A stretch of DNA of 64,000 bases, from positions 62,001-126,000 of the forward strand of contig JODI01000010.1 of the NCBI GenBank assembly GCA_000720805.1. Reading direction: 5' to 3'. A program made the position numbers and the translations under genes. The stretch comes from Streptomyces violaceoruber. Its GTDB lineage: Bacteria > Actinomycetota > Actinomycetes > Streptomycetales > Streptomycetaceae. Under the pieces are notes generated by a model. The model saw only the letters and a program-made list of their open reading frames with translations. It searched no databases and had not been told where the DNA came from. Shown here piece after piece: positions 18,468-27,182 of this stretch. The number at the start of each line of letters is the position of its first letter. Position 1 is the stretch's first letter.

Positions 18468-18920
18468 TCAAAGCTGGAGCTTGAAACCCACGTGCGAGGG
18501 TGCGAAGCCGAGCCGCTCATAGAAGCGGTGGGCGTCCGCGCGAGCGTTGTCCGACGTCAACTGGACCAACTGGCAGCCCTGGCGGCGAGATTCCTCGACC
18601 GCCCACTGGATCAGGATCGTGCCCAGGCCGCTGCCGCGTTCATCGGCGTGGATGCGGACGCCTTCGATGATCGACCTGGTGGAACCGCGCCGTGACAGCC
18701 CGGGGATGACCGTGAGCTGCAACGTGCCGACAACGCGGTTCTCGCGTACGGCGACGACCAGGTGCTGGTGGGGATCCGACGTGAGTCGATCCAGTGCTGC
18801 CAGGTACGGGGTCAGGTCGTCCGGTGACTCCCGCTGGGCGCCCAGTGGGTCGTCGGCGAGCATGGCGACGATCTCCGGGACGTCCTCGGCGGTGGCGGGC
18901 CTTATTTCAAGATCTCCCAT
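18468..18920 (-). CDS. GNAT-family N-acetyltransferase
   Basis: A 150-aa single-domain GNAT. Starts LEIRPATAEDVPEIVAML; acetyl-CoA loop region VRIHADERGSGLGTILIQWA; C-terminal NARADAHRFYERLGFAPSHVGFKL. This subtype is close to amino-acid or small-molecule acetyltransferases; substrate unknown. It diverges from the MFS gene by 135 bp. Confidence 0.9.
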   Translation of the reverse strand: MGDLEIRPATAEDVPEIVAMLADDPLGAQRESPDDLTPYLAALDRLTSDPHQHLVVAVRENRVVGTLQLTVIPGLSRRGSTRSIIEGVRIHADERGSGLGTILIQWAVEESRRQGCQLVQLTSDNARADAHRFYERLGFAPSHVGFKLQL

Positions 18921-19055
18921 GGGCGCACCTTAAGTGCAGGTCGGGTCGAACGTGCGGACGCCTGTCAGATGCTCGTCGTTTGCCCGTATAGAGCGTCTGC
19001 AACTATTGTGTTCGTGCTTAACACGCTACTGCAATCGTATGAAAGGTGTGCCCCC

Positions 19056-20264
19056 ATGCCGCTCGCGCTTCTGGCCCTTGCGATCGGGGCCTTCGGGATC
19101 GGAACGACGGAGTTCGTGATCATGGGTCTGTTGCCCGAGGTGGCGGGCGACTTCGGCGTTTCCATCCCCACCGCCGGCTTCCTGGTGACCGGCTACGCGC
19201 TCGGTGTCATGTTCGGTGCCCCGCTGATGACCGCGCTGGGAACGAAGGTCTCGCGCAAGCGGATGTTGATGTTGCTGATGGGACTGTTCATCGTCGGCAA
19301 TCTGCTGTCCGCCCTCGCACCGGCCTTCGCCGTGATGCTGATCGGCCGTGTGGTTGCCTCACTGGCCCACGGGGCCTTCTTCGGCATCGGCTCGGTGGTC
19401 GCGGCCGACCTGGTCGCACCCGACAAGAAGGCCGGAGCGATCGCGATGATGTTCACCGGCCTGACCGTCGCCAATGTGGTCGGCGTCCCGCTGGGCACGC
19501 TCGTCGGGCAGTCCGTCGGCTGGCGCGTCACCTTCGGGATCGTCGCGGCTCTGGGCGTCGTCGGCCTGCTCGGCGTGGCCAAGCTCGTTCCCGAGGTCCC
19601 TCGGGCGGAAGGCGTATACCTGCGGCACGAAATGGCCGCATTTAAGAACGCGCAGGTGCTCCTCGCAATGGCGATGACCGTTCTCGGTTTCGGGGGCGTC
19701 TTCGCGGCCATCACCTACATCGCCCCGATGATGACTCACGTCGCCGGCTTCGACGACGGCACTGTCACCTGGCTTCTGGTCCTCTTCGGGCTCGGAATGG
19801 TCGGCGGCAACCTCGTAGGGGGCCGCTTCGCCGACCGCGCCCTGATGCCCATGCTGTACGTCTCTCTTGGCGCCCTCGCCGTCGTCCTCGCGCTCTTCAC
19901 GCTCACCGCCCACCAAAAGGCCCTGGCGGCCGTCTCCATCGTGCTGATCGGTGCCCTGGGCTTCGCCACCGTCCCGCCTCTGCAGAAGCGTGTCCTCGAC
20001 CAGGCGCACGGTGCCCCCACACTGGCCTCGGCTGTGAACATCGGTGCCTTCAACCTCGGCAACGCGCTCTCCGCCTGGCTCGGGGGACTGGTCATCTCGG
20101 CAGGCTTCGGCTACACCGCCCCCAACCTGGTCGGTGCCGGCCTCGCCGCGGCCGCTCTGCTCCTGGCCTTTCTCTCGGCCGCGCTGGAGCGGCGTCACAA
20201 CACGCCCAGCACGGTGGTCACGCAGGCCGTGCCGACGGATCAGAGTGCTGCCGTTCACCAGTGA
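19056..20264 (+). CDS. MFS exporter (DHA1, Cmx/AraJ-like)
   Basis: A 402-aa, twelve-helix major facilitator. It begins MPLALLALAIGAFGIGTTEFVIMGLLPEV-type sequence, the hallmark of the AraJ/Cmx drug-efflux branch, with GTKVSRKRML in loop 2-3 and GMVGGNLVGGRFADR in the second half. ATG 19056 has AAAGGTG upstream. The substrate (often chloramphenicol-like) cannot be assigned from sequence. Ends opposite a convergent GNAT gene. Confidence 0.92.
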   Translation: MPLALLALAIGAFGIGTTEFVIMGLLPEVAGDFGVSIPTAGFLVTGYALGVMFGAPLMTALGTKVSRKRMLMLLMGLFIVGNLLSALAPAFAVMLIGRVVASLAHGAFFGIGSVVAADLVAPDKKAGAIAMMFTGLTVANVVGVPLGTLVGQSVGWRVTFGIVAALGVVGLLGVAKLVPEVPRAEGVYLRHEMAAFKNAQVLLAMAMTVLGFGGVFAAITYIAPMMTHVAGFDDGTVTWLLVLFGLGMVGGNLVGGRFADRALMPMLYVSLGALAVVLALFTLTAHQKALAAVSIVLIGALGFATVPPLQKRVLDQAHGAPTLASAVNIGAFNLGNALSAWLGGLVISAGFGYTAPNLVGAGLAAAALLLAFLSAALERRHNTPSTVVTQAVPTDQSAAVHQ

Positions 20265-20317
20265 CCGCACGCGGGGAAGACCTGTGCCGTACAGCAAAGA
20301 AGGTCTGCCCTGTGCGG
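20265..20317. terminator. Imperfect bidirectional terminator hairpin
   Basis: CCGCAC (20265-20270) pairs with GTGCGG (20312-20317), with inner GGG/CCC and AGACCT/AGGTCT pairing, between two convergent genes. Confidence 0.55.
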
Positions 20318-20345
20318 GCCGCCGTCGTCGTCGTGCCGGAGGGTC

Positions 20346-21284
20346 TCAGCCCGCCGCCACGGTCAGCGGAGCGAACCGCCGGCTCCAGTCGCCGGGCAAC
20401 TCCGCGATGCCGTACGTCATGACCGCGTTGAAGCCCTGGGATTCCAGGCCGCGTTCCTTCGCCCAGGCCAGCAGTTCTTCGTGCCGTACGTCGATGTCGG
20501 TGCGCAGCGGGCGGTCGGTGTGGGCGGCGAGGGAAGTGATCAGGGCCTTGGCCGTCGGGGTGTCGCGGGCGATCAGCGGGCCGACGACGTGGGTGTCCAT
20601 GTTGGGCCACGCGGCCGTGTACCCGATGATCCGGCCGTTCTCCTCGGCGACCCGCAGCTGGTCGGCGAAGGCGGGCAACCGCGTGATGATGTGTGTGCGA
20701 TCGGCGCCGAACACCTCCTCGTCGAGCCGGAGAAGGGTGGTGAGGTCGTCGGCGGTGGCCGCACGGGTGGCGATCCCGGGGTCCGTCTCCTCGGACAGGA
20801 AGGGTCCGCGCAGCATCTCCGCCCGGCCGGTGACCTTGAAGCCGAGTTCCTCATAGAGCGGGCGGCCGTTCGGCGTCGCGTGCAGGGTCAGCGGCGTGGT
20901 GCCCATCGTCGAGACGATGTGACGCATGAGCCGGCGCCCCACACCCCGCCTGGCGTGGCGTTCAGCAACCAGAACCATTCCGAGCGCCCCGAGATCGGGG
21001 CGCTCCTGCGGTCCGTACTCGGTGACGACACAGGCTGCGACGAGACCGCCGTCGGGGTCGTCGATGCCGTAGCCATTCCCGGCAGTGAGGAGGAAGGCCC
21101 ACTTGTGTTCCTCGCGTGGCCACCCCCGGTCCTGGGACAAGTCGGCGCATGCGGTGCGGTCGCGGAACGTCAGACGGCGGATGGGCAGAGCGCTGGGGGA
21201 AGGAGTCGGCACGCAGGTCAGGCTGTCCGACGTGAGCCCTCGACGTCCACCTGTTTCCGTGGGGACGTACGAGCTTTTGGCCAT
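20346..21284 (-). CDS. Tandem-domain GNAT acetyltransferase
   Basis: A protein of up to 312 aa with two GNAT-like halves. The first has VLVAERHARRGVGRRLMRHIV, an acetyl-CoA loop, followed by NGRPLYEELGFKVTGR. The second (about 170-300) has ATADDLTTLLRLDEEVFG and ENGRIIGYTAAWPN but a degenerate loop. Such proteins acetylate small molecules; the substrate is unknown. The start is uncertain: the first 34 residues are low-complexity and a GTG 24 codons in is possible. Confidence 0.85.
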   Translation of the reverse strand: MAKSSYVPTETGGRRGLTSDSLTCVPTPSPSALPIRRLTFRDRTACADLSQDRGWPREEHKWAFLLTAGNGYGIDDPDGGLVAACVVTEYGPQERPDLGALGMVLVAERHARRGVGRRLMRHIVSTMGTTPLTLHATPNGRPLYEELGFKVTGRAEMLRGPFLSEETDPGIATRAATADDLTTLLRLDEEVFGADRTHIITRLPAFADQLRVAEENGRIIGYTAAWPNMDTHVVGPLIARDTPTAKALITSLAAHTDRPLRTDIDVRHEELLAWAKERGLESQGFNAVMTYGIAELPGDWSRRFAPLTVAAG

Positions 21285-21323
21285 GTCATGGCCAACCCTG
21301 CAGCGCCTGAACAGGTGCTGCGT

Positions 21324-21337
21324 GTTTCACGTGAAAC
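21324..21337. other. parS site (ParB binding)
   Basis: Exact GTTTCACGTGAAAC, flanked by T and A to give the full 16-mer, in the divergent gap between the GNAT and HAD genes. Confidence 0.92.
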
Positions 21338-21408
21338 ATCGGCGAACAGAGGCTGTCCGGAGGAGGTAGATCAAGGAGCGCACGACACTCCGCACTAGCC
21401 TCAACAGC

Positions 21409-22041
21409 ATGGCGAGACTGCATCTCTTCGACCTCGACGGCACGTTGTTGCATGGAACCACCGCGCCCGTGGAGATCTCCCGGCAACTTGGCCTGGAATC
21501 CGAGACGGTGGCATTGGATCAGGCCCTGGGGGCGGGCCTGATAGGGCCAGCCGAGTACGCGGCACAGGTGTACGAGCTCTGGGCGGATCTCACCGAGGCC
21601 CATGTGACGGCGGCCTTTGACGGCGCCCCGTGGCTGGCTCGGATCCGTGAGGTCTGGGCGGAAATTAGAGAGGCGGGCGACTACTGTGCCGTCGTCTCGC
21701 TCTCTCCGTCATTCTTCGTGGAGCGGCTCGTCGGCTGGGGTGCTCACGCGGCGCACGGCTCCCGTTTCCCCGCCGTGCCGTTCACCGAGCCCGTGGACCC
21801 CGCCGGAGTCCTCAGTGCCGCGGCAAAGGTGCGGATCGCCGACCGGCTGTGTGAGGAGTTCGGAGTCACGCGGGCCGACTGTGTCGCGTATGGCGATTCT
21901 CTGTCGGACAAGGACCTGTTCGGTGTGGTGCCCATCTCCGTCGCGGTCAATGCGGACCGCCATCTGTCCGGTCTGTCGACCCATACCTACATGGGGAGAG
22001 ATCTGTGGGAAGCATATGAAATGGTGCTACACGCCCGGTAA
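21409..22041 (+). CDS. HAD-family phosphatase
   Basis: A 210-aa haloacid dehalogenase-type hydrolase of the SerB-like branch. Motif I DLDGTLL at residues 8-14, motif II Ser in VVSLSPSFF, a Lys upstream of motif IV (AAKVRIAD), and motif IV YGDSLSDKDLF. Substrate unknown; an inositol-phosphate, sugar-phosphate or phosphoserine-like monoester is plausible. Translation start is the first Met of the conserved fold. Confidence 0.88.
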   Translation: MARLHLFDLDGTLLHGTTAPVEISRQLGLESETVALDQALGAGLIGPAEYAAQVYELWADLTEAHVTAAFDGAPWLARIREVWAEIREAGDYCAVVSLSPSFFVERLVGWGAHAAHGSRFPAVPFTEPVDPAGVLSAAAKVRIADRLCEEFGVTRADCVAYGDSLSDKDLFGVVPISVAVNADRHLSGLSTHTYMGRDLWEAYEMVLHAR

Positions 22042-22461
22042 TTGATGGAATTCCTGGTTCGTCCCTCTCTTTATTCCTCGCGGAGGAGGGGGGACTTGTG
22101 TACGGACCGACTGCCGGTAGGGTCGACTCCGGTTCGCGTCGGGGCGAGGTGTACAGCCTGTGCGCCCTGCGTGAACCCAGAGCAAGGCAATGCAGCTTAA
22201 CGGGACGGAGAGATCGAAGACCCGTATTTCCCGTCATCCGGCCGGGCGTAGCGACCGGGTGGGACGCTGCGGTGGGAGTACTGCGGCCAATGTCACACTC
22301 TCGCCTTACTTGTCCGTACGGAGCCGGAACACGGGTTGAATGTGGCGGCATTGGCTGTTTCAGCGAACGGGGAAAGCAAGCCGTCTGTGGGGGGAAAGCA
22401 GGCACCTTCCGACCGAGGAAGTGCGCAGACCGACCGAAAGATGTTCGAGGCGAGGCACACC
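22042..22461. other. Intergenic region upstream of the flavohaemoprotein gene
   Basis: A 420-bp gap. There is a pyrimidine-rich stretch followed by GGAGGAGGGG near 22080-22092 and short GC hairpins, but no recognised riboswitch, operator or gene. Promoter elements for the downstream gene are presumably here. Confidence 0.5.
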
Positions 22462-24204
22462 ATGGACGCTCCGACCACCACGTCGGCCGACAACGGCACT
22501 TCCAACGGCGGGGCCGGCTGGTTCACGCCGCGCAAGCAGCCGACGACTCCTGGCAGTACCCCGGAGACGACCGAGGGCAGCCGCCTCGCCGGGATGCGCC
22601 CCATGGGCAGGACCACGACCGGCGTCGGCGCAGCCCCGCCGCCGAAGGCATCCGAGCCTCCGGTCACCACCGACGACACGCAGCCGCCCCCTTCGACGCC
22701 CGACGAAACGCAGCAGCCTCCTTCGACGACGGACGAGACACCGCTCGCTCCCGCCGCGACGGACGACGCAGAGCCGCTCGCTCCCGCCGCGACGGAGGAC
22801 ATACCAAGGCCCCTGACAGCCGACGGCCCGGCCCAGACGGCGGCCTCCCGTGCAGAGCCCACCGGCATACAGCGCCCCGGCACACAACCCGGCGCACAAC
22901 CCCCCTCCGGCGCACCGACCGTCGGCATCCCGACCGCCGCGGCGCCGGCCCCCGAGATCTCGCCCCCCGCCACCGCCACCTTCCTCGCCACCGCCCCGCC
23001 CGCAGAAGCCCCGCCCTTCGACATCGCACGCGGCCAAGCCCCGAGCCCCGATCCCCGCGTCCCCGCCCAGCGGCCCGTCTCCCCTCCGGACGCCTCTCCG
23101 GACGCCGTCCTCATCCGTCGGACCATGGCCGAGATCGGCCCCGTCGCCGACAAGGTCACGTCGTACTTCTACGCGCTGCTCTTCGTACGCCACCCCGACC
23201 TCAGGCCACTGTTCCCGGCGGCGATGGACGCCCAACGAGACCGGCTGCTCAAGGCCCTGCTCACCGCGGCCGAGCACATCGACAACACCGAGGTTCTCGT
23301 CGACTACCTGCAGAACCTCGGTCGCGGTCACCGCAAGTACGGCACTCAGGCCGAGCACTATCCGGCGGTCGGCGAGTGCCTGATCGGAGCGCTGAGCAAG
23401 TATTCCCCGGGCTGGGACACGGACACGGAGGGAGCCTGGGTACGGGCGTACACGACGATCTCGCAGGTGATGATCGACGCGGCGGCCGCGGACGAACTGC
23501 GCGCTCCGGCCTGGTGGTACGCGGAGGTCGTCTCGCACGACCTCAGAACGCCGGACGTCGCGGTGGTCACCGTCCGCCCCGATCAGCCCTATCCCTTCCT
23601 GGCAGGGCAGTACGCGAGTCTGGAGACGCCCTGGTGGCCGCGGATCTGGCGGCACTACTCCTTCGCCTCCGCACCCCGCTCCGACGGACTGTTGTCGTTC
23701 CACGTGAAGGCCGTCCCCGCGGGCTGGGTCTCCAACGCCCTGGTACATCGCGCCCGCCCCGGAGACGTCATCAGACTCGGCCCGCCGGCCGGGTCGATGA
23801 CCGTGGACCACACCTCTGCCAGCGGCCTGCTCTGTCTCGGTGGCGGAACCGGTATAGCGCCGATCAAGGCGCTGGTCGAGGATGTCGCCGAGCACGGGGC
23901 ACGGCGACCCGTCGAGGTGTTCTACGGCGCCCGTACCGACCACGACCTCTATGACATCGACACGATGCTCCGGCTCCAGCAGTCCCACTCCTGGCTCTCG
24001 GTCCGTGCGGTCGTCGACCAGCAGGCGCATCTCCAGCTTCCCGACGCCATCCGGGAGTACGGCCCGTGGAACGAGTACGACGCCTATGTGTCCGGCCCGC
24101 CCGGCATGATCCGCAGCGGGGTGGACGCGCTCAGGGACATTGGTGTCCCGTTCGAGCGCATACGCCATGACTCGGTGGAGGAACTCGTCGCCATCTCTTC
24201 GTGA
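22462..24204 (+). CDS. Globin-coupled FAD/NAD(P)H oxidoreductase (flavohaemoprotein-like) with long disordered N-terminus
   Basis: A 580-aa protein. Residues 1-210 are Pro/Thr/Ala-rich and disordered. A globin domain follows (about 215-350; VTSYFYALLFVRHPDLRPLF, distal region, then NLGRGHRKYG with the proximal His). A ferredoxin-reductase-like module ends the protein: FAD motif RHYSFAS and NAD motif GGGTGIAPIKAL, then YVSGPPGM. The family oxidises nitric oxide to nitrate or reduces haem. ATG 22462 has GAGGCGAGG upstream; another in-frame ATG is at 22441. It ends 8 bp from a convergent Nudix gene. Confidence 0.9.
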   Translation: MDAPTTTSADNGTSNGGAGWFTPRKQPTTPGSTPETTEGSRLAGMRPMGRTTTGVGAAPPPKASEPPVTTDDTQPPPSTPDETQQPPSTTDETPLAPAATDDAEPLAPAATEDIPRPLTADGPAQTAASRAEPTGIQRPGTQPGAQPPSGAPTVGIPTAAAPAPEISPPATATFLATAPPAEAPPFDIARGQAPSPDPRVPAQRPVSPPDASPDAVLIRRTMAEIGPVADKVTSYFYALLFVRHPDLRPLFPAAMDAQRDRLLKALLTAAEHIDNTEVLVDYLQNLGRGHRKYGTQAEHYPAVGECLIGALSKYSPGWDTDTEGAWVRAYTTISQVMIDAAAADELRAPAWWYAEVVSHDLRTPDVAVVTVRPDQPYPFLAGQYASLETPWWPRIWRHYSFASAPRSDGLLSFHVKAVPAGWVSNALVHRARPGDVIRLGPPAGSMTVDHTSASGLLCLGGGTGIAPIKALVEDVAEHGARRPVEVFYGARTDHDLYDIDTMLRLQQSHSWLSVRAVVDQQAHLQLPDAIREYGPWNEYDAYVSGPPGMIRSGVDALRDIGVPFERIRHDSVEELVAISS

Positions 24205-24212
24205 GGCGGGGA

Positions 24213-24695
24213 TCAGCCCAGGTCGGGAGCGTGCATGGCGCGTACGCCCTCGATGTTGCCGTCGAGGTAGTGCCGCAGCGACAGCGGCACGAGGTGGACG
24301 GAGGCGATGCCCACCCGGGTGAAGGGCACACGCACGATCTCGTACTCGCCGATGGGCTCGTCCACCTCGGGACCGTGCCGTAGTGCCGGATCCATCGACT
24401 CCAGGTGGCAGACGAAGAAGTGCTGTACTTTCACGCCGGTCGTGCTGCTGTCCTCGCCGATGTGTTCGACGGTGTCGACGAAGCAGGGCACCACGTCGGT
24501 GATCTTGGCGCCGAGTTCCTCGTACACCTCGCGGTGCAGGGCGTGGACGACGGTCGTGTCCTCCGGCTCGACCCCGCCGCCGGGCGTGAGCCAGTAGGGA
24601 TCCATGCCGGGCTTGGTGCGCTTGATCAGAATCAGGTCGTCACCGTCCAGCAGAACGGCGCGTGCGGTGCGCTTGACCACAGGTCGGACGGTCAT
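24213..24695 (-). CDS. Nudix hydrolase
   Basis: A 160-aa Nudix-fold protein. The box region reads GGGVEPEDTTVVHALHREVYEELG, with REVYEELG intact but spacing one residue longer than the canonical GX5EX7REUXEEXGU. It probably cleaves a nucleoside diphosphate derivative; substrate unknown. ATG 24695 fits the conserved start TVRPVVKRTARAVL; the ribosome site is weak. Confidence 0.88.
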   Translation of the reverse strand: MTVRPVVKRTARAVLLDGDDLILIKRTKPGMDPYWLTPGGGVEPEDTTVVHALHREVYEELGAKITDVVPCFVDTVEHIGEDSSTTGVKVQHFFVCHLESMDPALRHGPEVDEPIGEYEIVRVPFTRVGIASVHLVPLSLRHYLDGNIEGVRAMHAPDLG

Positions 24696-24716
24696 GGGAG
24701 AAATGTGGCCCGGCTG

Positions 24717-24730
24717 GTTCCACGTGAAAC
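24717..24730. other. parS-like site, one mismatch
   Basis: GTTCCACGTGAAAC differs from the parS core at one base (position 4, T to C). It lies 22 bp upstream of the Nudix start. Confidence 0.6.
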
Positions 24731-24782
24731 ATCGCGAAACGTGACCGGGTGAGCTCATCCCGTGATGAGCCGGGATCAGGCC

Positions 24783-25727
24783 TCAGCACCAGTCTCCAGC
24801 CGCCCGCAGAAGCCACTCGTGAGCCCGCGCGATATGCGGCATGGCCAGCGTTCCGGTGCGGACCGACAGGAAGTACGTCCGCAGGGGCGGCACCGGCGGT
24901 TCGTGCAGCGCGACGACGTCACCGCGGCGCAGAGCGTCGGCGGACAGATAGCGGGGCAGCACCGCGAGACCGGCGCCCGCGGCCGCGCAGGCGAGGACCG
25001 CGCGCAGGTCCGGGACGATGACGGTGCCCGGAGCAGCCGGGCAGGAGTCGAAGACGGAGGCCCAGTAGCGGGAGACGAACGGCAGTGACTCGTGCACCTC
25101 GACGACCGGCACGCTCTCCAGCGCATGCGCTCCCTTTGCCATGAGGAGTCCGTCCGCCGACCGTGCCCCCTTGCGGCGCCCCGGCCTCTCGGCGCCGAGC
25201 AGCTCGACCCAGCGCGGAGCGGCCACCAGGACGTGCTCCTCGTCGCAGAGCGCAGTCGCCGTGAGAAGAGCGCCGCGCGGACGGGCCGTACTGATGGCCA
25301 GATCGTGATGTCCGGCGGCCAGTCCCTCCAGCGCCTCCTCGGCATTGCCGAAGGAGGCACGCAGTGCGAAGCCCTGACCGTCCTCGCCGGTCAGCGTGGT
25401 GAGCGCGGGTAACGCCCGCTCCGCGGTGAACTCGGGAGGGCCGACGAGATGCAGTGTGCGCAGGGAGGACTCGTCGTCGAGTCCGGCCTCGGTGATCTCC
25501 ACCAGGGCGTCGAGATGCGGCGCCGCCTTGTGGGCGAGCTCGTCGCCGATGGTCGTCGGGGTCACCCCGCGGGCCTGTCGCAGGAACAGCGGCCGCCCGA
25601 GCTGCCGCTCCAGGGTCCGGATCTGCGAGGTGACGGCCGGCTGGGACAGCCCGAGCAGTGCGGCGGCGCGGGTGAAGGAACCGGCCCGGTGCACGGTCAC
25701 GAAGGTGCGCAACAAGGCCAGATCCAT
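24783..25727 (-). CDS. LysR-type transcriptional regulator carrying a TTA codon
   Basis: A 314-aa LTTR. The helix-turn-helix is at residues 1-60 (MDLALLRTFVTVHRAGSFTRAAALLGLSQPAVTSQI-type sequence), the effector domain is 90-300. Leu106 is encoded by TTA (25410-25412), the rare codon read by bldA tRNA in Streptomyces, so its synthesis is probably developmentally gated. ATG 25727 is set by GAAGGGGAC. An LTTR-like CTAT-N10-ATAG lies about 50 bp upstream. The target genes are not obvious; the cystathionine gamma-lyase operon is on the same strand upstream. Confidence 0.92.
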   Translation of the reverse strand: MDLALLRTFVTVHRAGSFTRAAALLGLSQPAVTSQIRTLERQLGRPLFLRQARGVTPTTIGDELAHKAAPHLDALVEITEAGLDDESSLRTLHLVGPPEFTAERALPALTTLTGEDGQGFALRASFGNAEEALEGLAAGHHDLAISTARPRGALLTATALCDEEHVLVAAPRWVELLGAERPGRRKGARSADGLLMAKGAHALESVPVVEVHESLPFVSRYWASVFDSCPAAPGTVIVPDLRAVLACAAAGAGLAVLPRYLSADALRRGDVVALHEPPVPPLRTYFLSVRTGTLAMPHIARAHEWLLRAAGDWC

Positions 25728-25777
25728 GGCGACGACGTCCCCTTCCCTGCCCTTCTCGGGCACCGAGAAAGGCCCAA

Positions 25778-25795
25778 CTATAAATATGTCGATAG
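25778..25795. promoter_or_regulatory. Candidate LysR-type binding motif
   Basis: CTAT-N10-ATAG in a locally AT-rich segment 51-68 bp upstream of the lysR start, inside a GGCC-N20-GGCC frame. The spacing fits an LTTR autoregulatory site; inferred only. Confidence 0.4.
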
Positions 25796-25872
25796 GCCTG
25801 TGTCGCTACTGTGATTGGACACTGACAGAGAGTCAACTAGCCTTGGTCACGCGGTTCTTCGCGCGCAGAACC

Positions 25873-25911
25873 GAGGACGGTCCGAGCCACGAGGGGGGAG
25901 GCTCGGACCGT
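25873..25911 (-). terminator. Terminator of the holin/ptpA/cystathionine gamma-lyase operon
   Basis: Perfect 14-bp stem GGACGGTCCGAGCC / GGCTCGGACCGTCC with an 11-base loop. A second hairpin (CGACGC 25954-25959 with GCGTCG 25978-25983) lies just before it. Confidence 0.8.
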
Positions 25912-25997
25912 CCGCCGACCGCTGTCCGCAGCCGGAGGCCATCCGGCGGGGCGCGACGCGTCCTCGTCGGAGACGAAGCGTCGAGGCACGACGAGGG

Positions 25998-27182
25998 TCA
26001 GGAGTCCGACTCGTCCAGCGCGCGCAGCACGTCTGCCACCAGGTCCTCGGGATCCTCGGCGCCGACCGAGAAGCGGATGAAGCCCTCTGGCACAGGGTCT
26101 CCGCCCCACCGCCCGCGCCGCTCGGCCGTGGACCTAACTCCGCCGAAGCTGGTCGCGTCATCCACCAGCCGCAGCGCGTCGAGAAAGCGGTCGGCACGCG
26201 CGCGCGTGGGCAGCGTGAACGAGACCACGCACCCGTAGCGCCGCATCTGCTGCGAGGCCACCTTGTGCGAGGGATCGTCGGGCAGCCCCGGATACCGCAG
26301 CCCGGTCACCTCGGTCCGCTTCCGCAGCGCCTCGGCGAGCACCAGGGCGCTTGCGTTCTGCCGGTCGACCCGCAGCTGGAGCGTGGCGATCGAACGGTGC
26401 GCGAGCCAGGCCTCCATGGGCCCCGCGATGGCCCCGACGATCTTGCGCCAGTGGCGTACGGCGGCCATGGCCTGGGTGTCATGGCCGGTGACGTATCCGA
26501 GAAGGACGTCGCCGTGCCCGGTCAGCTGCTTGGTGCCGCTGGCCACGGAGAAGTCGGCGCCGAGCTCCAGCGGACGTTGTCCGAGCGGTGTGGCGAGGGT
26601 GTTGTCGACCGCCACCAGAGCGCCACGCGCGTGTGCCGCCTCGACCAGTCGCCGGATGTCGCACACGTCGAGCCCGGGGTTCGACGGGCTCTCGATCCAC
26701 AGCAGCCGCGCGCCGTCGAGGACATCGAGCTGCGCATCACCGCGGGTCGGCGCGGTGCGCACCTCGATGCCGTACGCCTCCAGCTGTCCACGGACCAGGG
26801 GCAGCGCCTGGTAGCCGTCCTCAGGCAGGACGACCGTGTCCCCGGCGCTCAGCTGAGAGAAGAGCACCGAGGAGACGGCGGCCATCCCGGAGGCGAAGAC
26901 GAGCGTCTCGACGCCTTCCCGCCCGGGCGCCTCCAACTCGCCGATCGCTCGCTCCAGCAACGTCCAGGTGGGATTGTCGTCGCGGCCGTACGCATACGGA
27001 CCCGTCACCTCGCCGGGCAGATGGAAGTGCGCGGCGAACACCGGGCCGGGCAGGGTCGGTTCGTGTCTGACCGGCTTCGGCAGCCCCGCCCGTACCGCGC
27101 GGGTGCCGTCGCCGGCGCCCGGCGGACCCGCCGGACCGGCTCCCTCCCCCTGGCCGGAGACCCTCCCGCCCGAATCACTCAT
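25998..27182 (-). CDS. Cystathionine gamma-lyase / Cys-Met metabolism PLP enzyme
   Basis: A 394-aa fold-type I PLP enzyme, which in this family cleaves cystathionine to cysteine, ammonia and 2-oxobutyrate. Motifs: YAYGRDDNPTWTLLE, the aldimine lysine in SVASGTKQLTGHGD (Lys218), and the C-terminal SFGGVRSTAERR. The Gly/Pro-rich first 30 residues are variable. Its ATG overlaps the ptpA stop by 4 bp (ATGA), so translation is coupled. Confidence 0.93.
   Translation of the reverse strand: MSDSGGRVSGQGEGAGPAGPPGAGDGTRAVRAGLPKPVRHEPTLPGPVFAAHFHLPGEVTGPYAYGRDDNPTWTLLERAIGELEAPGREGVETLVFASGMAAVSSVLFSQLSAGDTVVLPEDGYQALPLVRGQLEAYGIEVRTAPTRGDAQLDVLDGARLLWIESPSNPGLDVCDIRRLVEAAHARGALVAVDNTLATPLGQRPLELGADFSVASGTKQLTGHGDVLLGYVTGHDTQAMAAVRHWRKIVGAIAGPMEAWLAHRSIATLQLRVDRQNASALVLAEALRKRTEVTGLRYPGLPDDPSHKVASQQMRRYGCVVSFTLPTRARADRFLDALRLVDDATSFGGVRSTAERRGRWGGDPVPEGFIRFSVGAEDPEDLVADVLRALDESDS

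Noticed and set aside
23697..23710. GTTCCACGTGAAGG as a parS site
   Set aside because: Three differences from the core, including the outer bases; within a coding sequence; unlikely to bind ParB well.
22098..23954. 618-codon plus-strand frame over the flavohaemoprotein gene
   Set aside because: Arg/Pro-rich shadow frame; the +1 frame carries globin and reductase motifs.
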